A stretch of DNA of 64,000 nucleotides from Pomphorhynchus laevis (lineage: Eukaryota; Acanthocephala; Palaeacanthocephala; Echinorhynchida; Pomphorhynchidae): positions 62,001-126,000 of the forward strand of contig WNNJ02002239.1 in NCBI GenBank assembly GCA_012934845.2. Reading direction: 5' to 3'. Position numbers and translations under genes: made by a program. How positions within the stretch are numbered: position 1 is the stretch's first letter; the number at the start of each line of letters is the position of its first letter. Below, piece after piece: positions 45,420-60,400 of the stretch. The notes under the pieces were generated by a model that worked only from the letters and a program-made list of their open reading frames with translations, made no database searches and was not told the origin of the DNA.

Positions 45420-48400
45420 GCACTATTTACATTTTGTAGTACATTTAGGATTCATCCTGATGTTAGTTATATAGTTTATTAACAAATAAAACTACTTCTC
45501 TTAGTGACTGATTTTAAAAAATTGTAATTGATAAAGACACTGCAAAAGCTCATTCAAATTTGATAATAATATAATATCAATAACAACAATTTCTTAGCAA
45601 GAAAACAATACATATACAAGATTTTTCTTGTTCAATCAATGGCCCGGGTGTCGAGTCGTGCAGAGTCTAGGAACCAAACTACTCCAGACATCGCGATACT
45701 GGGCGAGAAACTAGAGTTCTTTTTCAGATAGCCCAAAGCGGTTTTCGGCCAATTTCGATATTTGATCCCCCCATCAGTATCTAGGTCTCCTTTCAGATAG
45801 TCCGGCCTGGAAAACCCTCCGAAGGCGATCCTAGACATCCTCAGAACGTGTCATAGCCACATCAACTGACTTTATTCTACGTAGAGAAGCAGCGACGTTA
45901 CTCCGACTACATCCGGTGACCGAATTCCTAACCGTATATCCAAGGCTAAGACCGATTACACAGCGAAGTAACCTCATTTCGATCGGCTGTATCCGATATA
46001 TTATCCTTCCAGTCATGATCCAAAGTTCATGACAATAGGTTAAGATAGGAACGAAGATTGCGTGGCGAACCGAAAGCTTTGCCTGAAGACTCAACTTCCG
46101 CTTACCATAACATACATGTACAAAGAACGCATTGCTGCATTAGCTAAACAGATGGGCTTCTCAATCTCCCTGATGTTCCTGGCGTCCCTCAAGAACAATA
46201 CCACAATATACTTTAAGTCATTCACATCAGGAAGAACTTTTTCCCCAATCCGGGTTGACATTGACATCTGAATCCGAAACGAACTCATAGAGACAGTCTT
46301 GAACACATAGATAAGTATTGACTAATAATACCGATTTATATAATAATATCAATTATAGAAAAATAATATCCATGAATATTTTAACAGTTAAAATCGTTCG
46401 AAATTTTACCCAGAATACTAACTACCTGAAAATAGAAAGGATAATATTTTCTCTGTAATGTAAAGATATATGCAATTTATGGTGTAATAAAGTTTACATT
46501 GCATGTATATTAATTTAAATGTTTCTTCACTGAAATATTTTATTAACATTTGTGTAAATATTTTATTATTTTGTCATTATTTTTAATTTTTATCATTGTA
46601 TAATTATTTTAGTTGCAATGCAATTTGAATTATTATAATTATGCTTATAATTATAATTATATAATTATATTAATTAAAGCTATATTAATATTTATTGACC
46701 AGATATTGACAAGCTATATTTAAAATAAAAATTACTGATCAGCAATTCTACAACTAACCTGTAAAAGAGATTTAAACTTCAGATCGTTGATAATTTCAAT
46801 TTCCTTCCACTGCATTGCCCGCTCAACTTTGGCAAATAATTTGAACGCATAAAGATCTTTGTCAATATCCACAGTGTTAGTAACAAATGGTTGTAACATG
46901 TAATTAAGAAGAGATTTTAAGAGCCGATTACCGTAGATGAGATTCTCAAAGGCGATAAAATACACTGGTAGCATTTTACGCTGTTCAAAATGATTTATAA
47001 TTTTATTTAAATATTCATCATTCAACTGTTCACTTGTAATTAACAATTGAAGATACTTAGCTAACGATTGCAGCAGTGGATTGACTATGCTAGATTTCAA
47101 CGGATCAGCACTATGCATGCATAATTGCGCAAGCCTATCTAGCTTAGTATCGTCTAATAGTATTGCAGATTGTGAACATTGATTTTCAGTGAATGATAAA
47201 AAATGCTTTGATAATAGATCGGACAGATATAAAATTGACGAAGTAGTACAGTTTTGTAGTGATATAAGCTGATAAAATCCTTCCATCGGAATATGTTTAT
47301 TACATAGCGCTTTAAAAATCTGAAACAATGAATCAAATATATTTAATATTTATCCAAAATAGAACTCACATTATCGACAATCTTTGTATAGCCGTCATCA
47401 CAGAAATATATAGTTATTAATTTCACGCTAATGTCGCAATAAGATTCGACAAGACTGGAAACTACCTTGGGTCGTGTTCCCCGAGGCTGGTTTAAGAGAC
47501 TAAATGATAAAAACGTTTTATACAATTGATGAATTATTCATTTTAAAATATCTAAACATGATTTTGATTATAATAACCAAATTAATCATAATTATAGTAA
47601 CCAAAGTAACAATAATTATAGTAACCAACACACATTTTAAAACAAAAAGAAAAAAAACATTTTTTTCTTATCTGTTAGTTTTAAAATGTGTGTTGTTCAA
47701 ATCTTATTGTACGCATGTTTTATTTTTCGGTATTTTTCCTTTTATGTAGAAATGCGGAGTACATCAATGCTTGTACTTTTGTATAAATGTTAAAAACATT
47801 TGTGAATATTTTATTGTAATCCTGATGATGATAGCAGAAGCTATCGAAATATTGAATGTTTTCAAATAAAGAAAAATTAGTTCTTCTTTGTTTCAAATAA
47901 AACTAACTAATATAATTTATTTTTCTGATTATATCGTAATACCTTATTTATCATTAAAAATTCAAATAAAAGGTAAAGAGTCTTCATTACGTTCTACAGC
48001 CATTTTTGCGTCACACATATATAACAAACTTTTTGTTTCGTTGTTGATTTTTAGCATAGGGTAGAAGTGAAATCAATCAATAAAATGATTGAGAAATAAC
48101 TTATAAAAGTTATAGAAATATATTATTTATAATCTACGAAAGTCAATCTTACGTTTGTGTGATCAATGCATTTAAAATTAAATCACCAAGTAATATAATA
48201 TACTAAATTAATAGCTAACGTTTATAATCGCATTTGTCTTGAAAGGTTTTATGACGACCCACCGATTATACAAAATAATGACACTCAGGGATAATAAAGT
48301 AGTATTTGAAGTCATCTGCTGACTTCAAATTATATATCAAATATTAAAATCAAGTAATGTGTTAAATAAACTTAAAATCAAATTACAACATTATATAATG

Positions 48401-51400
48401 TTGCACAATTGTTTATATACAAAATGTTTATTTATTAATCTTTATTTAATAATTTCGATTCAGTTATATATTAATTAATTTAGAATAAACAATGCATTGT
48501 TCAACCACTATCATGACATTGCAAATTAATCATCATTCATAAAATTTTGTCGATAGCTGAACAAACTACGGATTCGGCATTAAGCGATTGCGCAGTATAT
48601 TTGTTAAGCAAAATGTTTTACAGAAATAAACTTTGACTTACATTAAATTTTGGAAAGAATTTAACAAAACTGTTCACATTTAGAAGTGGGTATTTTGTAA
48701 GGAACGAAGAAGCAACAATTACCTTTTATTTGCCAGTACAATATTTCGATGGCTCCTGCTATCATCACGATTAAAACTTTTAAAAAATATTTTTTTTAAT
48801 ATTGAAAATTCTTTAATCCTGATGGTAGCAGGAGCCATCGAAATATTGTACTGACAAATAAAAGGTAATTGTTTCTTCTTCGTTCTTTTAAAACTATCTA
48901 ATTGGATATGGAAGAAGATTCTGGATTTAGTGCGTACTAACATTTATAAATGTTTGTAGGAGGGCTGGCTGCTACCAGCCAGCCCTCCTAACAAGTCATA
49001 GTAACGAGTCACAGTTACTTGATATCTTTCTATAAAGTACAAGTCACGGTTTTGGGTTGATAAATTACGAAGTTCATTAATGAAACACGTCCTTCTCTGG
49101 TAAATTACCCGTAGTTGCCAATCAGTAATTTTATTAATCAATATACGTAAACATATAGATAAATCAATATATACGTAGACATTAAATACTTAAACAAGTA
49201 CAAAATCAACAAAAAACTTAATTAATAAAATAAATTTAAATATCTATAATTAAATTACACATTGAATTAGCTCTTTAACTGTATTTTAATTGAGACGATG
49301 TAAATTCGATATTTAAAATCAAATATGATTCCATTGTTCGTGCAATGCGAACTGATTGTACACAAATAATAATTAAAAATTTCATTTAATATTTTAACTA
49401 ACACAAAACTAAATTAATAAATACCCTTCCAATCTTGCATCTAAATATCTACACCATAGCGTGTCATTAGATGTGAATTCCGATTGACGTACATAATCTG
49501 TGATGTGATCGAATAAGTACGTAGATAAAGAGAATCCCGATGCAATCCGTTTAAGAAATGCATTGAATATGTTTAGGTCAAATGTTTTCTCAATACCAAA
49601 AGAGCATAAGATAATTTGAAAGTGAATAAAGCAATATTTTACCTGCTCGCGAAGGTCGACTAAAGAGAAAAACGATCGCAAAATCGTTTGGTAAATGTTA
49701 AAATTTTCTTCCTTTTTAACTCGGATACATGTTAGTGAATAGAATTTATCAAATTCACTATCGTTGAGAGAGTAAACACCAACATGCTGTAGAAATTTCC
49801 ATAGAAGGATTGCGCAGTGAGTTCGGATCTGTACGAAGAACAACAAATAATTGTTAAAAAATCAATTTTTGCAGTTTTTGAATCAAAACACAAGGTGGAA
49901 AATAATAAATAAATAAAGGTTTTCTTAAAATATGAAAATAGTGATAATGTTCGTATAACTAGCAAGTAGCAGTAAAAACATAATGTAAATTGAACGCCAT
50001 AGCATTATGAACAATCATACCTTTTCACATAAACTCTTTTTATAAAATCAAACTTGCAATTCATAAAAATTCATACAAAATAAAAATTTATATTTTTGAA
50101 AATATATAATTATATTTTTCAGAATATCGACATTTCAAAAATAAATTTAGATTAATAATAATTTCTGTTGGAAAAATCTTTTTGGACATTGGAAACATAT
50201 CCGTAAAAGCAGTTTTAATAAAAACGAAATTTTACCTTTTCCATAAGATGAATAATTCAGATTTATATTATTTATGATTGTAATAGAACAATTATCCTTG
50301 ATAGATATAATTTATATATAATATGTATATAATATATTATATATAATAATATATATTATGTTATATAATATATTATATTATAATACAGTATATATATAAT
50401 AAAATTTCATCAAGTGGAATTAATTTGCATAAGTGGAAACAATCATTTTGATCAATTGTGTGGTAGAGCAAATAAATACAATTTTTATATTTATTTTAAA
50501 GGTTAAGTAGATAAATATTTTAATCTGCATGCTTGTATGATATCCTTGATCTAATATGGCTGACAGCAGCGTGGCATCAGTCACGATTTCAGAAATTAAA
50601 ATCGAATTTATGTTGAAGCAAACAAGCTTTAAATTAAAACTAGCATTACTGAAAATGAACTTTTGTTGTAAAAATAATAATTTTCAGAAATTTTAATTTA
50701 TTTCATTAATAAATTAATATTTTGAGATGAAGATAATGGCGTTAATTTATAATATTTATAATTCTTTATAGTTAATGAATTTATTAATGCATTTGATCGA
50801 TTATTTTTCTCATACATTTGCAATGCTTACGACGGCACTCTTGCTGTCAGTCTGCAGAAAACTTTGGCACAAAGTTTAATTGTTTCTAATTAAGATGATG
50901 ATATCAACGTTAACTGAAATATAGAAAAGAAGCTAATTCCTAGTATATTCATTCCACAGTATTTGTTCTTATCATTAAACTTATTGATTTTATTTATCAA
51001 CATCACTTAATTAGTAAATCAACGTATTTAATATTATTTATAAATTAAAATATGTTGAATAAAATTTAAATAATTAAATAGTAAATAATTATAAAAATTA
51101 ATTCTTATATAAGATGTTATACAATGTATACCAAGTTAAAATTAAATTGGAATTTAGAATAAAAATCAATTTTTATGAATTGACTAATAAATAATAGACG
51201 ATGTATCATAATAAAAATAAGAGGCCATCAGGAGGAACTACTATGATATCAGTTTTCGGCACCTATTCCTCGACAAAACGTAACAGAGGGGCCAAATACA
51301 TGCTAATGATGTATTTCTTTTGATGAAATTTATTTATCTAGTGTTATATTCTAATACAAAGTATATTATTTATAATCCATTCATAAAAATTTAAACCTAA

Positions 51401-54400
51401 GAGTTTAAATTCATTTTAAATAATTATTGTTGATTTATATATTATACTATTTTATTTAATTTTATTTTCATAGTAACCTAGTTTAAAATATGTATCTATT
51501 AAATTATTTAAATTCCAGTCGACATTAGACATAAAAAAGTTTAAAATCTGAAGTGAATACACTACTTACAAGATTAATATACACGATTGTTTTCGTACTG
51601 TTATGAAGAACAAGAAGGTTAAATCTACAAGTTATCAAGTACAGTGTGACTCTGATGATTGTCGACGCTGGTCGACGATTACAATCGCTACTGATTCAAA
51701 TGATAATTCTAGTGGGTCATTTATGTGTGGATTTTGCGCTTCCCTGCGCATTCAATCACTAGAAGAGGAAATAAGTGTTTTAAGAAAAGCAATTCAAAAT
51801 ATAAATCATTGCCAGTGCAACATGAATTCCAAAGATGCATTAACAAATACATTCAATAACAGCACTCCTGTTTTATCAAATTCAACTGTGCATTCTAGTG
51901 GATCAATGTACAACAGGGAATGTGATATTGCAAAATTCCACTAGCAATCATCATATCAATCAAATATCCAATATTACCCCACAAACTCACTCTATACGAA
52001 TATGGAAGAATATTAAAGGACGTCATTTTCGAAGTTCTAACAGTATTGGTCAACAAAATTTGCAACTTGATTCCAAACTTGGTGGATCCAACTGTAGAGA
52101 TCATTCCAGGGATATTAATTCAATGTCTAAATCGTCAGTGATGGTTGCAAATGTCGGAGAATTTTCCGTACATAAAACAGGAAACGGCCAGAATAAAGAA
52201 CCATTAGCACAACCGCTAGATATTAATGCGCGAATGCGTGGCGAAAACCGAGATCGGTGCGTAATCTTTGCTAATATACCGGAATCTAACTCTTCGGAGC
52301 CGCAGCTACGTATTGATCATGACGTGAATAGAGTTCGGGAAGTATTATCAAAAATATTTACTTCAGGTGAGGAATCTATAGCCTCATCTCTTCTAGTGAA
52401 ATCATTGTTCAGGTTAGGTAAGAAAAATGAAGAACGTCCACGCTTATTGAAAGTGGTATGTAAATCGTCCGACAATGTTAACGAGATCTTACGCAGAGGG
52501 TATAAATTAAAAGGTCAAACTACTAAAATCTTTAAGGATCTCAGCATTCAGGATCGTAAGATGCGACATCAAGCTTGGGAAGAGCTAAAGACCAGGAATG
52601 CTTCTGGTGAAAAGGACTTGACAATAAGAAATTTTCGTGTGGTTCGAAGAAAGCCATTTGTACGTTGGAATCCAATCGGTCCGTTAATTGCTTAGGTATT
52701 GATCCATCCTCGTTAGATATATTTCCTACTGGACTATCTATAAATGCAGGAACCAGTAAATGTTCAACTCCAATTATTAACGTCGCTTACACAAATATTC
52801 GTAGTATAGTATCGAAGATTGACGAATTTCGGAAAAGATTCTTTACATATAAACCTCAAATAATCGCAGTTACCGAAACTTGGCTAAATCATGATATTGC
52901 TGATAGTATGGTAGCTGTGGATGGGTATTCGATCATCAGGGTTGATCGTAAAGTACGACGAGGAGGCGGTGTTGCACTTTATGTCGATCAATGTATAGGT
53001 GTTGACGATTTTGAATGTTATACTGACACATATGGTACTTGTGAACTGATGGTGGCGAGTCTATCCCATGTAAGAAATAAAGTTACTATTGCACTATGTT
53101 ATAGATCTCCATGTAGCTTCGTTCTCACTCAGGAATTCTCAGATATTTTGACAAAGGCAGCAATGGGTGACCGGTTCCTCTGTTTAGGAGACTTCAATAT
53201 TTCCAGCATCAATATGGATGATCCTCATTCAGGAATAACATCTTCTAGTAAACTAGATCATGACTTGTGGAATTTTCTGTTAGATAGCCTACTTCTTGTT
53301 CAGCATGTATCAGCACCAACTAGGATTATGAATGATCAAAGTTCTTTGTTGGATTTAATTTTATCTAAATCATTAACAGATGTGCGTGACATTATGCATG
53401 AAGCACCCATAGGAGTTAGTGATCATTGTGTATTGCTTTTTCACTTCTCAGGGATTTCAAATAATATTATCGAAGAAGTCAAAACTAAAATCTTCAAGCA
53501 TTGTCGGTATCGTTCGGATCAGTGTAAAATTCTTCAAGCAGCATCAACTATGAACTTTGTAGGCGCTAGCGACGATGTTGAAGATTGTTGGAAAGTTTTC
53601 CGTTCAGCAATGTGCGAAATATTAGAAAAATACGTTCCTACCAAGATCGTGCATAAAAATAAAAAAGTGAATCCTCCGTGGTTTAATAGAGAACTTAAAT
53701 CAGAACTAAGACGAAGAAACCGACTGTTTAAATTAAGCTGCAAGGACAATACTTATCGACAGGAATACGTCAATTGTCGTAACTTTTTCGAAAAGCTTAA
53801 AAAACGCAAAAAATTTAACTACGAAATGAGAATAGCTGCGGATTTTCATAGTGCACCAAAACGATTTTGGTCTCACATACGTAGAAATAGGACAATTCCT
53901 CCTGCGATTTCGTCTCTTCGTATTAATGATAACTTTATCACATCGCCTAAAGATGTAGCCGACACGTTTGCGTCGACTTTTCAACTCGTAACTAATAACA
54001 CAGAAATTAACCAGCAATCTCGTGTAAGCCATTCACGAAGTTATTTTGATGTTACTACCGAGGAGGTTTATAGTGAGTTAAATTCTTTACGACATTCATC
54101 ACCTGGTCCGGATGGATTACATCCCCAGATACTAAAGATATTATCAACATTTATTGCTTCACCGTTAGCTTATTTGTTTCAACTATCACTAGCTAAGTCA
54201 ATCCTACCGTTAGATTGGAAAATCGCCACTGTAGTGCCAGTCCACAAAAAAGGAGATCGTCACAATCCTGAAAATTATAGAGCAATAAGCCTTACAAGTG
54301 TCGTATGTAAGATGTTAGAGCGCATATTGTATCGGCGATTACTATCCTATCTTGAATCATCGAACTTGTTAGATAATTCGCAACATGGTTTTCGTCCTGA

Positions 54401-57400
54401 ATGTTCTTGCATGTCTAATCTTTTATGCGCACGCGAAGCATGGGTTGATGCAGTTGCGCAGGGTAATGCAGTTGATGTCGTGTATTTCGACTTGAGTCGG
54501 GTTTTTGATAGGGTTCCCCACAATATGTTGATTGAGGCTCTTGCAGATTACGGAATTGAAATTCCTATTATTCGATGGATTCACGCTTTCCTATCTGATC
54601 GTTCTTTCAGAGTTCGAGTTGGAAATTGTCTATCTAGACCGTCAAATTTATCAATGGGTGTTCCTCAGGGATCGGTGTTGGGTCCATTATTATTCGTCAT
54701 ATTTCTGAATAGTTTGCTACGCTCTCTAAAATGTAAAAAATTAGCATTCGCGGATGATCTTAAAATATGGAATGTCATTACATGCTATGCCGATATGCAA
54801 CACTTACAAGATGACATAAATATGGTTAATAGGTGGAGCGAACTGACCGGAATCATGATTAACATTACTAAATGTGTCCACCTCAGATTTGGTCGTAGTG
54901 ATTTACCAAATGATTATTCTGTTTGCGGTGAGATTATTCCCACAAATTCGTATACAAAAGATCTTGGGATAATTGTTCAGAATTACTTTAAAACCGACCT
55001 CAATACTGAAAATATATGCAATACGTCGAGAAAAATTATTTACATGATCAAAAATATCTTTAGTTCGCTTCCACCGTCTCAGTTCTCACTATTATATAAG
55101 GCGTTGATCAGACCAATCATTGATTATGCTTCGCCGGCGACTTTTCCTTCTACGCGTGGTGAAATAAACCAATTAGAAAAGATTCTTCGCTGATTTTCCA
55201 AGCTATGTTCTGGTCTTCGGAACATCGCCTACTGTGATAGACTAAGCCAACTAAATATTACTTCAGTTTACAAGAGATATGTGTACAATGATTTATTACA
55301 GTTATGGCGAATGATCCATGTCTTTCCTGGTTATCCATCGGAATCCGTTATTCTAAATGATCGCCCGAGCCACAGAGGACACTCTTTATCAGTTGTTGTT
55401 CAATCACACGGGAAATGTCATAGATACTTGCGATTATCTCACAGAGCGGTAAACCTATGGAACCGATTGCCGAATTCGATCGTGTCTATGACACAGTACA
55501 AATCTTTCCAGAATGCGCTGAGCATGTGGATAAAAAGAGAAGATTCTTTACAGGAAATATATAACTATATGTGACAATTTATTATTGCTGAACTACTTTT
55601 TTTTCTTTTCTTAATATTGTGATCAGACAAAATGACTCTTTTATGTGTCAAAGTCTTGTAATAAATAATAATAAATGATTGTGAAGAAATACAATATCGT
55701 TACAAATTGTTGCAATTCTTAAAATTTCATTATTTAATGTATTATATTTTATATTATATGGTATGCATGAATGCTCATGCAAAAATATGTTTCTTGTAAA
55801 TTTAAATATGTCATCTTTACGATATAAATTAATAGTAGTTTTAGTTAATGTTAATTTAATGTTCATATCTAGATATACACCTTCTTTATCATTAATATTG
55901 GTTTTGTTAAGAATAAGGCTTTCTGGATAAATGTGCTCACTAATTGAATAAAAATTATTAGAATTAAATACACATATATCATCAATGTATCGAAACATAT
56001 ATTTCATATATTTATATTGTTTAGATTTAGTTTTTACACAGTTATGAACAAATTCATATTCTATAAAGCTTAAAAACAAGTCAGCTATAATTGGGTTACT
56101 ATTACCACCCATTGGAACACATTTTATTTGTCTAAATACAGATGTCCCTACTTTTAAATAATTTTAATTTATTAAAATATTTAAGGTTTCAATAAAGGCT
56201 TCTATCATATCTGATAGTAAAAATCGCGTTTTTACAAAACAGTGAAAATAACAAAATACCAATTGATTTTAATTATTTTGAAAGCAAGCAATTGCATTCA
56301 TTACACAAACCTCGGATGATTTTGAATTTAGTGCGTCTATAAAACTCTTGTTATAGCATAAACTTTTAATATTTGAACGATCGACACTTGAACTAGATTT
56401 AAATATCGAGTAACGATAGTCCAAAAGACAGACTAGTCCCTTATTAACCAGTTTAAGTCTATATAACCGCTCAAAACTATTAGCAGATGATTTTTGCCTA
56501 AATGAAAATTTGAAATTGAATTAAATGATTTTCTTGATTACGGAGCGTTATTTATTGAATCGAAAAGTTGAAGGATTTCGTTAATGCAGAACTAAATAAA
56601 GTAAACGTCACTATAAATTATTTGTACTTTCAAATCATTCCAAAAACGTTCACATTATAAACAGTGCTTTAAAAAGGTAGAACAAATACACAAATAATCA
56701 TTTGCAAGGATATAAATAATCAAAGCAGTATCATGAAAAATTAGTTTCTATTCAGATTTTGATGACAAAAAAAATAAAAAAAGATAACAAAATGAAACAA
56801 TATTATATAATACAATATTATATATAATACAATATTATATATACAATATATAATACCATATTATATATTCATGATGTCAAATCTAAATTACTCGAGATTG
56901 TGTAATACAATACTTTATGATACTATAGAAAAATATCAAATCGAGCAATAATAATGTAGATTTTATTCCAAAGTTTCGGTTTTTACTACCCTTCTTCAGT
57001 GAAAAATAAAACCAAAATTGTCGTTTTGTTTTTTACTTAAGAGTAGTAAAATCTGAACTCTAAAATAAAATCTTCAAAGTCAAGTCTACCAAACAACATA
57101 ATTTTCTATTAATGCCGTATTATGTAAGAAATCCTGGGCCGTTGTTTATTGCTTTTTCAAGTAACAAAAACGCATATAAAAATCTAATTATATATAGAGA
57201 TCGACACGCTGTTGCACGGAAGAATTCCCGCTTGTTTTATTTCAAAATTCTTGCATTTGTAAATATGATTTATATTCAGACTCTTACTTGTCATCATTTA
57301 TCCAATCTTAATAGCTCAAACTTTTTCCTTGTATTGATGTCGTTAAATACAGATTTTAAGAGAGTATATGTTAAGCATTTATGAGGTTTATCATGCTGGA

Positions 57401-60400
57401 GACAATATTCTACTACCGCGTCGTATATATTATAGATTTTATTGATGTCATACTGCCTAGTTGTTATTCTTTTATGATAGGTTTATTCCTGTTTCTCCTA
57501 CATATTGTAATGAGTATTCGTAGCATATCGCTACGTAAACTACGTTTTTAGTTTTACAGTTGAGATGTCCATCAATTCTGTAATCTAATTTTGTTCTTAA
57601 ACGTTTTATTTTAGATTGTGTGTTTATTGGATAGCAACATTTACATATTTTGTCTCCGCAATGACTACTCACTCTCGCTAAAACTACTATTTGCTTTCAC
57701 TATGTTTGCTGATAACATTCTTTGTAGTGTGTTATTTATATTAAACACATTACCACGTTCTGCATCAATGACAACTTAATATTAAAGTTTTAAATCAGCC
57801 AGTATATTTTTCAAGAATATAAGGATAGATTAAAAATCCGAATGGTCTGGGATACAACTTACAGTTTTTATGCTCGGTTCTTATGAAAGCCTCTGTGAAT
57901 TGTGTGATCTATTGATTTGTTTATATAATTGTTTATGATATCCTCCATCAGTAGATCCGTGATTAGCACACCGATACATTTACTTTTTCTGCACGTGTGC
58001 TACATATTTGTTCTATTCTTCTTATTTAATTAAAAATTACTGCCTTCTTAATCGATTTTGGATGGCAGCTATTATAATGCAAGTATCCCGCCTTCGACGA
58101 TCCTCTCTTATACGAAGTGGTTTCATATACATTATTATCTATTTGTAATAACTGTACATCAAGAAAATGTGGATTTGTACTTATATCAATCGTAAATGTT
58201 AGGGATGATATGCTGTTCAGATGACTGAGAAATCCTTCGAGCTTTGCTTTTCCTTTATCCATCTTACAAAGATATCATATGTGTACGCTACCATTTGATT
58301 AAACGATTCTCTACTGTCAAAACAAGTTTTTCTTAAAGCCTATACATTACAAAATAGCAAAAATCGTTTTCTGATCACACGAATATACACAAAGAGAGAG
58401 ATTGGGTGTTTTACGGGTGTGGCGATTTGTAGATAGACACAAAACTCTATGATCAGAAAACACGAATAAGTCAAAAACTATTTGCTCTGTGATCATCATC
58501 CAGCTTTGAATAACATTGAAAAAGATTTATGCTTATTAACAATCATTTAAGTCAGACGCGAACGAACATCGATAACGGTATCTAATACTTTTATCGTCGC
58601 TCGTTCGCGTCTGGCTTAAATGATTGTTAACAATTCACGCGGAATGGTATCGTTTGAGAAATTTATGTTTATCATTTATATTAACTCGAACAGCTGGTGA
58701 TGCGCCTCAAGTATATTTTAGATACAGAATAGATTATGGTTGCAATACACTCACTCGTGCTCGTAATGGAAATAAGTTGAATGAAATATCACAATCACGA
58801 TGTATATGTGAATATTATAGATATGTGTTGTGAAGGACTTCTAGATGGAATAATTTCAATGGTAACGTGACAGGTTTGCAATATAACGTAAAATGAGATA
58901 GCAGCTGTAAAACTAAGAATATGATATTTGCTAAGTTTGCTAAAAGAAATACAATGGGAAGACACTTCTTGATTTTTTAGTGTTGGTCTCATAATAGGCG
59001 GGCAGATGTGAAGCACACACGCAGTAAAAAAGATGCAGCTGTAGAACATATAAAATCAGGTAACTGAGTTAATGTATATTAAATTATTTAGAAATTAAAC
59101 ATAATGATAAATAAAAATAAAGTAATTAAATCATTATAAATAATTTGTTAAAAATTGTCTTGGTTGTAATAAATACAAGATAATAACATACAATATATTG
59201 TATGCAATTTTTTGATGCCTACAACAAAACATTAAAAGATATGTTTGCAGCTGAGTTGCATAGAGAACTACAGCGACGTAATTTGGACAGTTCTGATACA
59301 AAGCAGATGATGCTTGATCGATTGAAAAAGGCACTAATAGAATCAAATGAAGATTTAGATGCATGGCGATATTATCCGAACGATCCAGAACAAAGTTTAA
59401 ACTTTGACACAGTTTCAAAGGCCGCTTCTGTGCAAAGTTCGAGCAATTCAGCAAAAGTTAAATGTGATGAATCATCCAACCAATGCGATATGTCAAATAA
59501 TTCAACAGGACTGGATAGGCCAAGCAACAATAAAACCGACTCTAATACGCACATAGTAAGCCAAGGGAGAGTACAATGCTCAAATTGTCATAGGCTCCTC
59601 GTCACTAACGCTTCCGAAATGGTACGAAAACATGGTCCAATGCCAGGTTGTCGCGGTTCTGGACTTCCGTCAGCCAATAATCCAGACAACATTAACCCGT
59701 TCAAATCTATCCTTGAGCCTGTCGTGGCCAGCAGCGAAAACACCGAGCGCTATTTCCACACTCAACTGTTATCTAGGAATTTTCGCGTCCTCCGTCGTAT
59801 TCCGCGTAACGCTCGACTGACCGATCCGCGAAGTTATATCAGCTTATTGGCGCAGTCGTGGAGCGACCTTCTAACGAGTCAGTGTGCTAGAATCTACTCA
59901 GCTTTCCTAAAATTGCGCCCGCTACCAATTCCCTTCTGAGGGTAGTCTGGAGGAACATCACCGATGCAACATCACAAAGAATAAATCCTTCATTGATCAA
60001 CTACGCCAAAATATTTCTGAAAAAATTGATGACGGCGAGATCTGCGGAGCTGTTGTACTGTGTGCAGGAACTCGGGCCTTCTATCTTGCGGTGAAAACAC
60101 AACTCCAACTCTACAGGCTAAGCATCCCCGAGAAGATTCTCTACCGACTGCTCACTTTTGCTGCTTTACGCTCTGGATTGCAGCCCTGACGGTATTTCCC
60201 GCTCTCGACCGCAATTGGCCCTGACGGATTAAGCTTAATGCAAATGCGAGATCTCACATGATTTTTAGCACGGGCCTCAGCAAGCCACATGGACACGGCT
60301 TTGACGAATCTAATGACAGATCTTCTGGAGGGAACGGTACCGGATAACGTTGCTAATATATAATGCGGCGGAAAATTACTCGCCTTCCTAAAGAAGGATG

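Larger units (their letters stand above)
51513..55675 (+). mobile_element. LINE family A, copy 3, full-length and nearly intact
   Basis: The 5' end (TTCCAGTCGACATTAG) and a (TAA)n-like tail (...AATAAATAATAATAAA) are well defined by the interrupted Naiad copy. It holds two ORFs, ORF1 (51,603-52,695) and ORF2 (52,665-55,574), which overlap by about 31 bp. Only one frame change in ORF1 and one TGA in ORF2 are seen. Inserted antisense to LTN1. It is the reference for the decayed copies at 0.43-3.84 and 29.2-30.6 kb and is by far the youngest of the three. The RT wording is CR1/Jockey-like, but the clade is uncertain. Confidence 0.9.
51003..56190 (-). mobile_element. Naiad-type PLE, copy 2, 5'-truncated and split by LINE A
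   Basis: The 3' UTR (51,003-51,512) and RT end (55,676-56,112) match copy 1 at 8.2-9.2 kb. MGGNSNPIIADLFLSFIEYE, MFRYIDDICVFNSNNF and NTLNNEILRIATICNDI are all present. Similarity to copy 1 stops near 56,185, so GIY-YIG and the RT fingers are missing. The LINE lies exactly between TTAAATTATTTAAA and TGATTGTGAAG, which are adjacent in copy 1. It sits in the large LTN1 intron in the same orientation as the gene. Confidence 0.88.
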
